Notes: generated from the sequence alone by a model not told the origin. 64,000 nt of DNA from Prorocentrum cordatum (GCA_963575745.1 CAUYUJ010012113.1:768559-832558); one strand, 5' to 3'; counted from the stretch's first letter, positions 20,876-32,159 are shown. Numbers and translations: made by a program.

Positions 20876-21505
20876 CCGCCCGGCGGCGAGCCGCTTGGGG
20901 CGCCAGGAGGCGGGCCGCCCGAGCCGCCAGGCGGCGGGCCGCCTGGGCCGCCGCCCGCGCCGCCCGGCGGCGGGCCGCCTGGGCCGCCGCCCGCGCCTCC
21001 CGGCGGCGGGCCGCCTGGGCCGCCGCCCGCGCCTCCCGGCGGCGGGCCGCCTGGGCCGCCGCCCGCGCCTCCCGGCGGCGGGCCGCCCGGGCCGCCGCCC
21101 GCGCCCCCTGGCGGCGGGCCGCCAGAGGCTCCAGAGCCGGAGGCTCCGGAGGATGATAGGCCAGGCAGGGCGCGTCGCTTTGAGAATTGGGGGCGGTTTA
21201 AGATCGCCCTCATTATGGCCCATGGAATGCAAGTAGGATGGGGGGCGACGTGCGGCCGACATTTGAACCTCGGTGAGGGTAAAGGGTGTCAATGCAAGAA
21301 GCACGTCCCCTACGGGAAAGGAGCGTACAACGTTGATGATGCGACGTGCAAGAGGCTCGCCAAGATGTGGTTGGTCCTCGGATTTAATTCAGAGCTTCGG
21401 CCGGACTTTGAGAGGTCGGACCACGCCCGAATCAATCCTCGTAGTCACCCTTTGATGTCTGATGCAGAGTTGGACGCTGCACTTGCGTTGATCCCAGATG
21501 TCTAG
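20876..21505 (+). CDS. Proline-rich repeat plus C-terminal C/H domain exon
   Basis: Begins with Pro/Gly repeats: five near-identical 39-bp units at about 20925-21120 encode GPPPAPPGGG. A domain follows with MAHGMQVGWGATC, H, CQCKK, CKRLAKMWLVLG and a late H, ending in TAG at 21503-21505. The block GMQVGW-x-A-x-C closely parallels the - strand domain at 40560-40760 (GVRVGWEAAC, H, C, R, VLEMWLARG). I recall such Cys/His domains at the C-terminus of multicopy dinoflagellate proteins. It is probably the last exon of the gene starting at 15520; the exon start is not resolved. Confidence 0.6.
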   Translation, partial: PPGGEPLGAPGGGPPEPPGGGPPGPPPAPPGGGPPGPPPAPPGGGPPGPPPAPPGGGPPGPPPAPPGGGPPGPPPAPPGGGPPEAPEPEAPEDDRPGRARRFENWGRFKIALIMAHGMQVGWGATCGRHLNLGEGKGCQCKKHVPYGKGAYNVDDATCKRLAKMWLVLGFNSELRPDFERSDHARINPRSHPLMSDAELDAALALIPDV

Positions 21506-22133
21506 CCAGCGCATGTGTGCAATTGTCTCGTCTGTGCTGGCTCGTCGCTGTGACAGTTGTGCTGGTGCGCCTCCAGGACTGCTTTCGGAGGCGTGGCAAA
21601 ACGCGCCAGCCCAGCTTCTTGCCGCCCTCGTTCTTGCCCCCCCAGCAGGTCGCCTGGCCTCGGGTTTTAGACGCGGTCTGACGCCGTTCGCCGAACCCCA
21701 AACCTCCTTATCGTCCGAGGAGAACCCTTAGAGCCCCTAGAGGCCCCCGGGCGAGGAGGAAAATAATAATATCAAAAACGAATAAACAACCACCTTATCG
21801 TCCGAGGGGTGGTCTTAAACTTAGGTCGAGGGGCACGCACGTTACATGGTGGGTAGTACATATACATGGTCATGGTGCATGTCACATAGTACATTCAATA
21901 TATACATATAGCCACAAAAACACAATGCACGTTGCAATGCGCAGCCCGTCCTGCACCCCACCGAGGTTTCGCTGAGGCCCCAGGGGCCCGCGGCCCATCA
22001 AGAGTCCTTCAGAGACCACGCGAGGACGTTGAGGGCCATTCTAGAACTCTGGAGTCCTCGCTGGGCAATCCTGGGATTTCTCCGGCTTCCTCCGGCACGC
22101 TGCTGGAAGGGTCGTTGGGGGAGCTAGGGGTTC
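21506..22133. other. No gene seen; one 15-bp direct repeat
   Basis: CCTTATCGTCCGAGG occurs at 21706-21720 and 21793-21807. The interval 21760-21930 is AT-richer than its surroundings, with ACATATACATGG-type repeats. Confidence 0.45.
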
Positions 22134-22527
22134 TTGGGAGTTGAATTCTCGGGGGGCCATCCTTCCGTCTCTGCCGTTTGGGCCAAGCGTCCGCGGCGCC
22201 CCGCAGACCCTCGAGGCCCTCGTCCAGCAATCGTTGCCACTGCAGTTTCGGATGCCACCGGCGAGCAGCCGCCGTGCGCGGAAAGAGGCTCACTTGGAAA
22301 GGGCAGCCACAGGATGCGGCAAGCTGGTCTTCCAGGCGGCGGGAGCTTGCGCTGCGCCAGCCGCGGCGCCGGCGCCAACGCAGGGCGCGGCGCCCGAGTC
22401 CGCCGCGACTGGCGCCGAGGCCAGCTTGACGCCGATGACGACGACGAAGACGACGACGAAGACGACGACGACGTCGACGACGACGACGACGAGCACGACG
22501 ACGACGTCGACGACGACGACGACGAGC

Positions 22528-22558
<31 letters not shown>

Positions 22559-23495
22559 AAACGACGACGAGCACGACGACGACGACGACGAGCACGACGA
22601 CGACGACGACGACGAACACGACGAGCACAACGACGAGCACGACGACGAGCACGACGACGACGACGCAGCTGCCGCGCCCAAGGCGAGCCCGCCGTTGGAG
22701 GCCCCAGCCCCGCGGGAGCCGCAGGGCTCGCGAGCGCAGGAGGGCCTCGCCGCGGTTGCGCCCTTGGCGGCCGCGGCGGGCTCGACGCCGCCAGCGCGGC
22801 AGGCGGCGCCAGAGGGGCCCAGCGAGAAGCCCGCCGCGACTTCAGCCGAGGAGGCGCCAGCCGAGGAGGCGCCAGCTGAGCCGCCAGCCGAGGAGGCGCC
22901 AGCTGAGAGGCCGCGGGAGGGGCCGCGGCCAGCAGAGGGGGCGCAGCCAGCTGAAGGGCCGCAGCCAGCTGAGGGGCCGCAGCTAGCTGAGGAGCTGCAG
23001 TCAGCTGTGGGGCCGCGGCCAGCCGAGGGGCCCGAGTCCGCGGCTGCGGCCGCGGCGGGCTTGCCGCCGCCTGCGCGGGAGGCGACGCCCGAGGGGCCCG
23101 AGTCCGCGGCGAGCGCCGCTGCGACGCCAGCCGAGGGGGCGCTGGCCGAGGAGGCGCCGGCTGAGGGGGCGCCAGCGGAGGAGACGCGGCCAGCGGAGCA
23201 GCTAGGGCAGCCGCGGCTAGCTGAGAAGCCGCAGCCAGCTGAGGCGCCGCAGCCAGCAGAGGAGCTGCAGCCAGCTGAGGAGCCGCAGCCAGCCGAGGGG
23301 CGGCCCGAGGAGGGGCCCGCGGCGCAGGACGCGCCATTTGAGGGCATGAGTTTTTCCCCAGATTCCGACGACGAGCCAGCCGCCGCTGAGGACCCGCAGC
23401 AGGAGGAGCAGCCCGCAAATGACGGAGATGTTCAGCCCCGGGCCCAGGTCGGCGGCGATGCAGCAGAGGAGCCAGGGTTGAAAGTCGGAGCGTGA
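22134..23495 (+). CDS. Acidic and Ala/Pro/Glu-repeat open frame
   Basis: A 453-codon frame ending in TGA. Residues about 100-180 are almost pure Asp/Glu/His from a (GAC)n run. The rest is PAEGPQ, EEAPAE and AAEG repeats, then a less repetitive tail (FEGMSFSPDSDDEPAAAEDP). There is no catalytic or binding motif. The biased third positions and the ordered PAEG repeats make translation plausible, possibly as the disordered N-terminus of a longer protein. It could equally be a GC-rich minisatellite that happens to stay open; the two other frames are open over much of it. Confidence 0.35.
22436..22671. repeat. (GAC)n triplet tract
   Basis: About 235 bp of GAC triplets with GAGCAC and GTCGAC interruptions, coding Asp/His/Glu in the frame above and Thr in another. 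Confidence 0.9.
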
Positions 23496-23559
23496 TGTTA
23501 GATATCATCGTTGACCTAGTTAACGTCTTGGCACGCCCCGCGTCCTCGCCGGCACTTCC

Positions 23560-23790
23560 ACAAACGATGCGATGCATGCTGCATGCTGCATGCTGCATAG
23601 CTGCATAGCATAGCTATGCTGCAAGGAATGCTGCATAGCATCAGCATATCATATATCATATCATAGCAGCATAACATAGCCATATCAGCATAGTAGCATA
23701 GCATAGTCCGTGCACAGCTCATTCTGCACGCATAGCCTGCATAGGCATATCTATGTGTATATATCTATATAGATTCGTCTGCTGGCGCTT
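23560..23790. repeat. CATGCTG/CATAGCATA repeat block
   Basis: Tandem TGCATGC and CATAGC(ATA) units at 23572-23710, then an ATATCTATAT-rich stretch to 23775. The CATAG units resemble the arrays at 59020-59195 and 60720-60893. Confidence 0.7.
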
Positions 23791-23842
23791 GAGTAGCGGA
23801 AGCACGAAACACACAGCCAGATGTGGCCCAAAATCCTTCGAG

Positions 23843-23988
23843 GGATGTTGGGCCAATTCCAGCATCACCAACCTAGAGCAGCTTAGGAAAGGGGAATACA
23901 AGCTGGCGCAATATTGCATGCGCGTCAGCTTGGATTCCCCTGTCCTAAGCTGCTCTAGGTTGGCGATGCTGGAATTGGCCCAAAATCC
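23843..23988. mobile_element. Foldback element, 63-nt arms
   Basis: The left arm 23843-23905 and right arm 23926-23988 are reverse complements with only four mismatches. The 20-nt loop contains its own small palindromes (GCAATATTGC, GCATGC). Arms include GGGCCAATTCCAGC and CTAGAGCAGCTTAGGA. No coding capacity. It is probably a miniature inverted-repeat element or a recent inverted duplication. Confidence 0.9.
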
Positions 23989-23998
23989 ATCGGCGCGC

Positions 23999-24042
23999 GC
24001 GGGGGCCCGCCCCGACCAAACGCGGTCGGGGCGGGCCCCCGC
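23999..24042. repeat. Perfect GC-rich hairpin, 19-nt arms
   Basis: Arms 23999-24017 and 24024-24042 (GCGGGGGCCCGCCCCGACC and its complement) are perfect, with loop AAACGC. It starts 11 bp after the foldback element ends. Confidence 0.9.
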
Positions 24043-24139
24043 GATAGGCGAGATAGGAGATAGGGGCCCCGTTGCACCTCGACCATACTTGGTCGGAGTC
24101 GGCGGTTTCGCTCGGGACATCCTCGCGAAAACCTCCAGG

Positions 24140-24610
24140 CCTCCTTGAGGTTGTCTCAGAGACATCTCGGGCCCTCTGAGGCCCGTCCGAGGGCCCTCGG
24201 AGTGGCCGTGGAGGCCCCCGAGACTGCTACAAGAGGGCTCCTTGCTTTCGGGCCCTCTTGGGGGCCTCTTGGGGCCGTCTTTGGGCCCTCTGGGGCGCTT
24301 CCTAGTCTCGGGGGCTTCTTGGGGTCGTCTTGGGGCGCTCTTGGAGCCGTCTGGGGCCCTCTCTGGAGCCCCGCGCGCTGTGGCGAACCCGGGGCCCGTC
24401 GCGACGCGAGCCGTTTGAGGTCGCGCCTTCATGGGGCCTTCGGGGGCGCCCTTGGAGCCGTCTTGGGGCCCTCTGGGAGATCTCTTTCTCTGGGGACCTT
24501 ATGGGGCTTCTCCTGGGGCCTCTTGGGGCCCTCTCGCGGCCCTCTCGGTGCCTCCTGGGGCCTCTTGAAGCCCCGCCTGTGCTTCACCTCTGCCCTAGAG
24601 TCCAGAGCCA
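24140..24610. repeat. GGGCCCTCTTGGGG-type dispersed repeat, block 1
   Basis: Tandem diverged units of about 20-40 bp built from GGGCCCTCT, CTTGGGGCC and GGAGCCGTC. Related blocks occur at about 24895-25140, 50140-50420 and 57105-58090. Open frames through it (Gly/Pro/Ser/Trp-rich) are low complexity. Confidence 0.7.
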
Positions 24611-24639
24611 ACTTGCTTAAATAGCTGAAGTCGCCAAAT

Positions 24640-24875
24640 AATGGTGTTCGTTGTTTTGAATTAGTTGTATGAGTTGTCGTGAATTAGTTGTATGAGTTGC
24701 CCCGGCAACTTTCGGGCGCCCCGGCAACTTTGAATTAGTAGCGTTTTGCATGATGTATCAGGGAATTCGCTTGCCCGGCAACTTTGGCACCCCGGCCGGC
24801 AACTTTACAACTAATTCAAATAATTCAATACAACTAATTCAACTAATTCAAACAATTTATTCAACTAATTATTCG
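24640..24875. repeat. AATTAGTTGTATG / CCCCGGCAACTTT / AATTCAACT repeats
   Basis: Short tandem units: AATTAGTTGTATGAGTTG twice, GCCCCGGCAACTTT-like three to four times, then AATTCAACTAATTCAA. The 9-mer is shared with 14290-14460 and 37135-37270. Confidence 0.7.
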
Positions 24876-25104
24876 TGCCTGAGAGCCATGGTGGAGCCTT
24901 CTTGGAGCTGCCTGGGGCTCGCTCGCGGTCCTCCGAGGCCTTCTCAGGGGGATCTCGGAGCCCATGAGATTGCTCCGAAGGGGCCTCTGTGTGAATGCCC
25001 ACAAGGGGTCCTGGGGGACAGGCAGGAGGCACCTCGTGGGCCCCCCATCATGGCCCCAATCTAGCGGTTTTCTCGGGCCCTTCTTGACCCCCGCCTGAGC
25101 TTCC

Positions 25105-26850
25105 TTGGAGCCTTCTGGGGTTCTTTTGGGGATCTCGAGGTCTCCTGGGACATGCTCGTTGCCCTCGCGGGCCATCTTGGGCCCCGCGACGACGCCATGC
25201 GGCCATGCGGCCCGCCCATGGCCCCATGGCCCATGGCCGCGGTGGTTCCGTGGCCCAGGGTCTGCCCCGAGCGGAAAGGAGCCCCCGTCGTGTCCTGCCG
25301 CGGAGATAGCCAAGAGGTTGTTGAAGAAGTTGACGCCCGCGCAGCGCATGAAGGCATACTCCAACCTCCAGGTCTTGATGGCGCAGGTCGGCGGGGAGAT
25401 CTCGGTGGGCACTGGGTGCAGCGGCACTGATATCGTCATCTACGTGCTGACTATGTTGGCCGACATGTTTCATCGGGAGTTCGGCGCTGACATCAAGGTA
25501 ACGCACCAGTTTTCGGCAGAGATTGTGGACTTCAAAAGAAGGTTTTTGATGAGGCATTTTGCCCCCAGCGTCTTGTTCGAAGACATTCGGGATCTCGGTG
25601 CGGTCAGCGGTAAGAACGTTTTGACTGGTGGGATGGCTGTGATCGTGCAAGTGTTGCTCTCGTTCTTCGGCGTGGAGTGCGACTCGGTCAGCCTCTTGAC
25701 CAGGGGCTCGACGCGGTCGAAAGGGTGCGTGGCGCAGGGGTCGGGCCGCACGGGCAGCACGGCTAAAGGTGTCTTCGGGTGCGTGGCGCGACGCCGGCCA
25801 GGCGTCGTCTTCATCGAGAACGTCAAGAACTTGAGCGCCCCCAACCCCTCTGGTGGCAAGACAAACTTGCAGGAGGTGATCAGCCGATTGAACAGGTTCG
25901 GCTACGTTGTCCACGCGTCCGTTTTGCAGGCGCAGAAGTACGGCGTACCCCAGAGCAGGGGCAGGTGGTGGGTTATTGCTTTCTTAGTGTCTGATTCTGC
26001 CATCGACCAAGAGACAGAAGGATTCGTGTCCCCGTCTTTCATCTCGGAGATTGTAGCCCTGCTCGAGCAGTTCGAATTCTCGGAGCCTTTGCCGCTGCAT
26101 GCCTTTTTCGAGTCGCATGGCAAGGGGTGCCCGTGGATGATGGAGTTTGACAGCCGGCCGAAGTCGGCGCCGGCCACGAAGAAGGCAAAAGTTGTAAAGG
26201 ACACGTTCATGGTCGACAACCTCTCGGCCTACCAGGCCGCCAAACTAGATTGGCCGCCGCAGTGCGACCCCGAGTTCCTCGATGTCACCAGGCACCTCAC
26301 AGAGAGGAATAAGCAGAGCATTTGGTATTGGGAACAGATGGCTCATGAACGCCTTGATGAGCTCGTGGGCAAGGACCTCACTGTGGACACCAATTTGAGT
26401 ACTGATTGGCAGAACGTCCGGGTCGGGGTTACGCCGTGCCTCGTGTCCACGGGCACGATCTGGTTATTGCGCCAGCGAAGGTTGTTGACTGGCGACGAGG
26501 CCCTTGCTTTGCAGGGGTTCAGCTTCAAGTTTCTCCAGGAGTGCGACCCCCCTCTGACGTGCAGCGAGAAGATGGATCTAGCTGGAAACGCTTTCAACGG
26601 CGCTACTGTGATGTCCTTGTTGTTCGCGATCTTCGTGGCGTGCGATTGGGCCGTCATCCTGCGCCAGATGAAAGCGTTCAACGACCAGGCGATCCCGCGC
26701 CCTGCTGCAGGTGCTGCGCAGGCTGCGCAGGACGGCAGCTCCGACGTCGAGGACACGGGCGCAGACGAGGAGGACCATAACATGGACTTGGAGGAGGAAG
26801 AGGAGGATAGTTTTGAGCCAGAAGAATGCGATGTCGGTTTCAGCGACTGA
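25105..26850 (+). CDS. C5 cytosine methyltransferase-family protein
   Basis: One uninterrupted frame of 581 codons. Numbered from 25105: motif I GTGCSGTD at 102-109 (cofactor loop); motif IV region FFGVECDS with Cys192; motif VI ENV at 238-240; motif VIII QSRGR at 283-287; motif X GNAFNG from 494. The order is canonical for transfer of methyl from S-adenosylmethionine to cytosine C5. The usual Pro before the catalytic Cys is Glu here (VEC rather than PPC), so activity is uncertain. Coding probably starts near 25275 (CPAAEIAKRL), since the upstream part is repeat; that implies an upstream exon or downstream ATG. The C-terminal 35 residues are acidic. No reverse transcriptase or integrase was seen nearby. 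Confidence 0.8.
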   Translation: MEPSGVLLGISRSPGTCSLPSRAILGPATTPCGHAARPWPHGPWPRWFRGPGSAPSGKEPPSCPAAEIAKRLLKKLTPAQRMKAYSNLQVLMAQVGGEISVGTGCSGTDIVIYVLTMLADMFHREFGADIKVTHQFSAEIVDFKRRFLMRHFAPSVLFEDIRDLGAVSGKNVLTGGMAVIVQVLLSFFGVECDSVSLLTRGSTRSKGCVAQGSGRTGSTAKGVFGCVARRRPGVVFIENVKNLSAPNPSGGKTNLQEVISRLNRFGYVVHASVLQAQKYGVPQSRGRWWVIAFLVSDSAIDQETEGFVSPSFISEIVALLEQFEFSEPLPLHAFFESHGKGCPWMMEFDSRPKSAPATKKAKVVKDTFMVDNLSAYQAAKLDWPPQCDPEFLDVTRHLTERNKQSIWYWEQMAHERLDELVGKDLTVDTNLSTDWQNVRVGVTPCLVSTGTIWLLRQRRLLTGDEALALQGFSFKFLQECDPPLTCSEKMDLAGNAFNGATVMSLLFAIFVACDWAVILRQMKAFNDQAIPRPAAGAAQAAQDGSSDVEDTGADEEDHNMDLEEEEEDSFEPEECDVGFSD

Positions 26851-27984
26851 GGGCGAGGCATATGCGGCATGTGCGCGTCGAGCTGCAAGGCCCCAGAGCA
26901 CCGTGCCACGGGCGTTTCGGTAGGTTATTGCATGGGCCTGCTGCGCGGGCCACATGGGGAGTTGATTCGGCGACGTTTGGGGGTCCAAGACATTAAACTC
27001 ATCAGCTCATCAGCTCATCAGCTCTGGGAGCTTCTCAATCAGCTCATCAGCTTGGCACCCTTTCTTCCCTGGTAGCAAAGTTAGCAACGGTGATCCGGCA
27101 TTCTTGCTTCCTTGGAATCCAAGCCATACTGTACCATACTCGAAGCGGTACCTTATCATCTTTGCTTATCTTGCCAATGCTCTGATGTCGAATGAGCTCG
27201 AGGGCCTCGCATCCTGGTCATTTTACCGTTGCCATGCGTGCCCGAGCGGTGCGCGGCAGGGTACCGCGCCTCCCCCTTCCTGGATGCGCGCGGGCACAGT
27301 CGCCTGCTGCCCCGCGGGACTTCGGCAGCAATGGGCCTCTCGGAGCCCGCTGACGGCAAGGACATAGAGGAGCTCCCCAGGGTCCGAGTCGGGCCGAAAC
27401 AGCATAGGACGCTGCGCCCGCCAAGGACTCCAGGGTGGGAAATCATTAAATGGCTCAACGGCCCAATGGCCCATGGCCATGGGGGCCATGGCCATGGCCC
27501 ATGGCCCAATGGCCCATGGCCCATGGCCCATAGCGGCGCACGCTCGCCCCTGGGGCCCGAGCGCCCGGACGATTCGCCTGGGGCCGAGCGACTTGCCTCG
27601 GAGCTTGGGGGCGAGGGGGAGGTGGGGGATCGCCACGCTGTTCGCCCGACGGTGAGTCGCCGAGTACCCGCTTCCCTCCTCGCTCCTCGCCCTCGGGTGA
27701 GACGCTCGGTAATCTCCCATCCATCCCCATCCCTCTTGGGGGGCTCGCGTCCTGGACTTGGGATGTCTCGGGGCGCCCTTGTGGGTCTTGGAGTTTCGGC
27801 TGTCCAGGGGCTGACTGAGCTTTTTGGACATATGGCCCATGGGCCCATATGGGCCACAGGCCGCCGCATGGGTCGTCTTGGACTTGGGCTGTCATGGGTC
27901 ATGGGCGTGGGCCGTCTCGGACTGGGGCTGTCCCGCCAACCCAAAGTTCCGCCCGAAAACATATTTGCGCATCTGGCCCGCAGG
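26851..27984. other. Intergenic; CATCAGCT and GGCCCATGG repeats
   Basis: AGCTCATC is tandem at about 26998-27055. GGCCCATGG/GGCCATGG palindromic units are tandem at 27464-27533, with looser copies near 25197-25240 and 27828-27860. The frame of the next gene is open through this interval, but the sequence is repetitive and I do not count it as coding. Confidence 0.6.
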
Positions 27985-29860
27985 ATGGCCGGCGACTCGC
28001 GATCTCCCGCCAAGAGGAGCAGGAAGGCAAAATCTGAGGCCGCGGACTTCCACTCCCAGGCCAAGCGCGCCAACCTCTTTGAGCAGACGCAGAGGCAGCA
28101 GAAACCCACCAGAGAGGAACGGCCAACGAAGCCGTGCAACATGTTCTGCGGCAAATGCCAGGGTGACACAGACGAGGAGAACGAGGATATCCTGATGCGG
28201 TGGGCCTACGCCGACCTGTCGGGATCGAGGTGCTGGTATTGCGAGCGCGTGTGGTGCACGATTTGCCACAAGTACAATGGAGTAGAAGACTTCAGGATGC
28301 AGGCGAGGACGAAGATTCAGATATTGGCGGATTTCAAGCAACGGAGGGCCAAATTTCTCGATGACAGGAAGAAGGGCCAGAAGTACATCAAGAGCAAGCG
28401 GGACGGTGTCAAGAGGGTCAAGGTGTCCAAGAGGAGGAGCGAGCGGTACGAGCTCAAGGAGGCGCCCGCGCCGTTCTACCCCGACAAGCTTTATGCCAAG
28501 AGGTTCGGCGACCCGAACGCACATGAAAATAAGAAGCGAGGCCATAAAGTCAGCGTTTTCAATGGAGTGCGTGGAGTACTCGTCCCTGATGCGGAAGAGG
28601 AGCAGCCGATGATGGCAACGCGCGTCATAGCCGATTCCCTTGACAAGGAGGACGTGTTGCACGACGGCGGCAGTGAGAGCGGCGCCGACCCCGATGCCGT
28701 TGAGCAGCAGTTCGAGGACATCGCCGCTGACATGGCCGAGGGTTTCCATTCTGCCGCGAGCGGCATGATACATGACTGCTTGTTGATGCTGGCGAACAAC
28801 AAGGCGAGAGAGACGCCGACCAAGAATCGCGACAACGGCAAGGGCGGCGATGGCGATGGTGCGTCACCCGGTGCTGCTGGTGCCGCTCACGACGCCGACG
28901 ACGACGCCGCGTCGTCCGCCCCGGGGCCAGCAAGAAGGAGGCGGGCGTTCGGCGTATGTTTGGACTCCGACTCGGCATCGGACAGGCCGCAGCCGAAGCA
29001 GAAGAAGCCGCCCAGGGCGAACAAGCAGACCACGCAGAAGCCATCGTCATCTAGGAGGCAGGGGGCAGGGGCCCAGGCTGCCCATGCCAGCAGGAGGGGC
29101 ACCCCGCAACAAAAGCCTGCGACCCCTTCGAAGGATGACAAGGGCTCCCAGGCCCCTGGCAAACGTGGCCCGAAGGGATCGGAATGCTACGACGTGGCAT
29201 CAGAGCACTGGGAACAAATCAAGCTGGCCGATGGGAGTTCGCTGTACTTCGGGAGCAACGACCACGTCATGCAGAGGAGTTTGGAGAGGTACAGCAAGAT
29301 CGCCACCTCGAAGGCTGCGGCCGAGAACATCGACAAGACTGAGAAGGACAAGTACCTCTTGGCTAATCGGCGCCTCGACGTGATCGGCATGTACATCCGC
29401 CTCAACAAGATACGGAAGGGCCAGCCTTCTGCTGCGAAGGGCGCTGCTGCCTTCATGCCACTTTGGGAATCCTTGATGACGTACCTCGCCCACGAGACTT
29501 TGCCGCTGCAGGTGGAGTGCGAGCTCATCTGGACTCAGTACTTCGAGGTTGTCAGCACGGATGCCCAGCGCCTCTGCACCGTCATCCCGATGGCCTCGTT
29601 GAAGCAGCTGCGGAGCACCCTCGGCGACGACGACGCGCGCAGGCTGCAGCGGAAGTGCGTGCACGAGGCTTGCGTTTACCAGCTCACCGAATACGGCTCG
29701 TCGGAGGAATGCAAGGATGGCCTGGTCGCACTGCTGAGCTCTCTGTCGGACCTGCCCAAGGAGGCCCTGGCTCCGGACCTGAAGATCGAGGTCGAGGCTT
29801 TCAAGAACGTCTTGAGTGTTTCGCCGGGCGTCGCCATCTTCGTCGAGGACGCTCTTCCAC
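27985..29860 (+). CDS. Cys-cluster multicopy-family protein, exon 1
   Basis: ATG 27985 (MAGDSRSPAKRS) is the first Met outside the repeats. A basic N-terminus is followed by a putative zinc-binding cluster: Cys51, 55, 58 (CNMFCGKC) and Cys83, 86, 91, 94 with His95 (CWYCERVWCTICH). Lys/Arg-rich helices follow, then an acidic/Ala/Lys-rich linker and a helical region (YLLANRRLDVIGMYIRLNKI, LQVECELIWTQYFEVV) ending about VEDALPPLP before repeat-like sequence. I recall this Cys-cluster arrangement in dinoflagellate multicopy proteins of unknown function. A nucleic-acid-binding role is only a guess. The exon end is approximate. Confidence 0.65.
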
Positions 29861-32159
29861 CCCTTCCTGGGCCATGCCGCCATGCCATGCGCCATGCGAT
29901 GCTGCAATGCTGCGTGTTGCTGCCCTTCCCCTCCTTCCCTCCCCCCGTCCGCTTCTCCCCGCCACCCTCCTCGTCTCCCTCTCCCGACACTTCTCGATGG
30001 CTAGAGCTTATTGGAGATTTGATGGAGCTAGGGTTGGGAGCGGGGTATGTTGACCCAGATCGGTTCTGGAACATAATTCAGGGGATATCTCCCATCATCT
30101 GCTCCATTCGGTCTATTTTGACGTTTGTCGATCAACATGGGTCTTTTGCTAGGACCGGGAAAGACCGTCGCCTTTTTCGCGGCCCATGTGCACCCCACAC
30201 TCGGAAGTTTGCCGTGGCAATGTTTCACGGAATGCAAGTGCACAAATTTAATGTTACGGAATCTTCAGAGGTCTGGGTATCTTACCTAATTGCGGCCTCA
30301 GAGAACAGGCTCCAATACTAATGGAGCCGGGGCATTTGACGCCCCACGGAATTTGTATTTGGGTCTGAATCGAGACCTCTTTGAGATCTCCTCTCTCTTC
30401 CTTGCCTACCACCTAGTGGATTGGCTGACGCCAGGAGATGTCACTTGTGCGATTCTATCTGGGACCCGCCTGATCCATTCGATCTTAGGGATACCGTGGC
30501 TTCGCAACAATCCCTCCTTCCTCAGGATGCCTCTGTGTTTTGGGCCTCGGAGTCTGTTCTCCTCTCTTGGGGTTTAGGGGGATGGGCCCATTCCCTCCCC
30601 TTGCCTCCTGTCGGCTCCTGCAGTCTTGGGCTCAAGCTTTCGGTATGCTACATCCCACGGCTTCGGACCCTCACGTTATCTTTCAGGGGAAGCTTTGCAG
30701 GTCTAAACGCAAAGTCTGCTTCCTGTCTAAACGAGATCTTGAGGCACTCTCATACTGCTCTACGCTGCTATTCCAAAGGGTGGTCAAGTTGCCGGCTCGG
30801 TTTCTTATACCGTCGGGCCTTGGTGGTCCTCATTTCACATATGACTGGTGCAAAATCCCGCTTTTCAAAGCTTGTCGGGACAGCGGCTATAAGGGACTGT
30901 ATGTCAACGTTCGGGGTCCTGATGAAAGGGTTCGTAGAGTTCCTTGGAAAGAAGTGGGTGCTGGTCAGTAGCCGTTTCGCCTCAAATCCTGACGGGAGCT
31001 CTTGTCCGAGACGGCTGGGAAACATCCAATTCCAGGAGATGGCTAAACGCAGCCTCCCAGTCAAGCTCGCCGCCAAGAAGCGTCTCAAGTGGACGCATGG
31101 CTCGGGAGGAATGTGGAACTACTGTGAGGAGGACAAGGTCTACACCAAAGTCTGGTATACGGAATACTTCGACACGTGGTTCGATCCCGAATCGGGCTGG
31201 CCTCACCCAGTTGTTTGGTACCTGTCTGACTACTGGTGGGACGGAGATTTCTTCGTGGAAAAGTGGCGTTGGAAGTACCCGTGAAGGCCATTCCTGGGAC
31301 TCCCTCAGACGATTCTCCTGGTGTCTGCGGTGCATGGGCCTGCGGCTTTGGAGGACTCTCAGTCTCCTCAATCTCTTGCATGTTCTTCTACGCTGTTGGT
31401 TGGCAAAATACAAAAGGTCATAAACACTCCCAGCCATCTTGCGTTCTCCATACCTGTTTGAATTCAACCATATTCCATATTTCTTGACATGCCTGGTGTG
31501 GGTTCTCACGGTTGGGATCTCATTCGGCTTTGACAGTTCATCTTGTATGCCTCCGTATCTTCTGGGTTCATTGCGTGCTTGGGACATTCAGTTTATATTT
31601 CAGATTCGTTATCAGTACATATATCCGTATTGGCTGCTACTTATGTTCAATGAGTTTCATGGGACTTAATGGAAGTTTTCCTCACTTCTTACTTACTTGT
31701 GACCTTGGGACCATGGGCCCTCAAGGCTGGCTTCAATAGTTACTCAAGAGCTTGTTAATCAATTTGGGGCAACTCTTTCATTATCTTGCATTACGTTTCT
31801 CAGGCTTCTCATCTTCATTCAACGCAAGAGAGACCTTGTGGTGGGATTCATTTGAGATATTGGACAGTCTGTTATTCGTGATTTCTTTCAGTATCATGGG
31901 TTTCAATCCTGGGCTGGGCCTCACCTTCCCTCCGTTTCTTTCTCTTCCGCCTCTCCTCCCGCTTCCCTCTTTCTCTACCGTACGCATTTGGCGTATTGGT
32001 GGCTTCTCAGGTTTGTGTTTTGGGAGAACCGACCTTTCAAGGCGCTTCATCATCATCATCATCATCTCCCCCCTCTGCTGCCTCCCTACACCCTTTCCCT
32101 AGCTGCCCCACTCCTCCAGCCGCCTCCTTCCGCCACTCACGCCACCCTCGCCCTCCGCG
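29861..32159 (+). other. Probable intron, AT-richer, with an unexplained open stretch at 30970-31284
   Basis: Begins with CCATGC repeats (29868-29915) and a C/T-rich stretch, then lower-GC DNA from about 30010 to 31990. A stretch ending at TGA 31282-31284 reads SGGMWNYCEEDKVYTKVWY then WFDPESGWPHPVVW, which looks more protein-like than the surroundings. It could be a nested gene fragment, but its start is unknown and no family is recognised. Confidence 0.4.

Noticed and set aside
22009-23598. 529-codon Arg/Ala-rich frame opposite the acidic frame
   Set aside because: It is the shadow of (GAC)n and PAEG repeats; it has no balanced composition.
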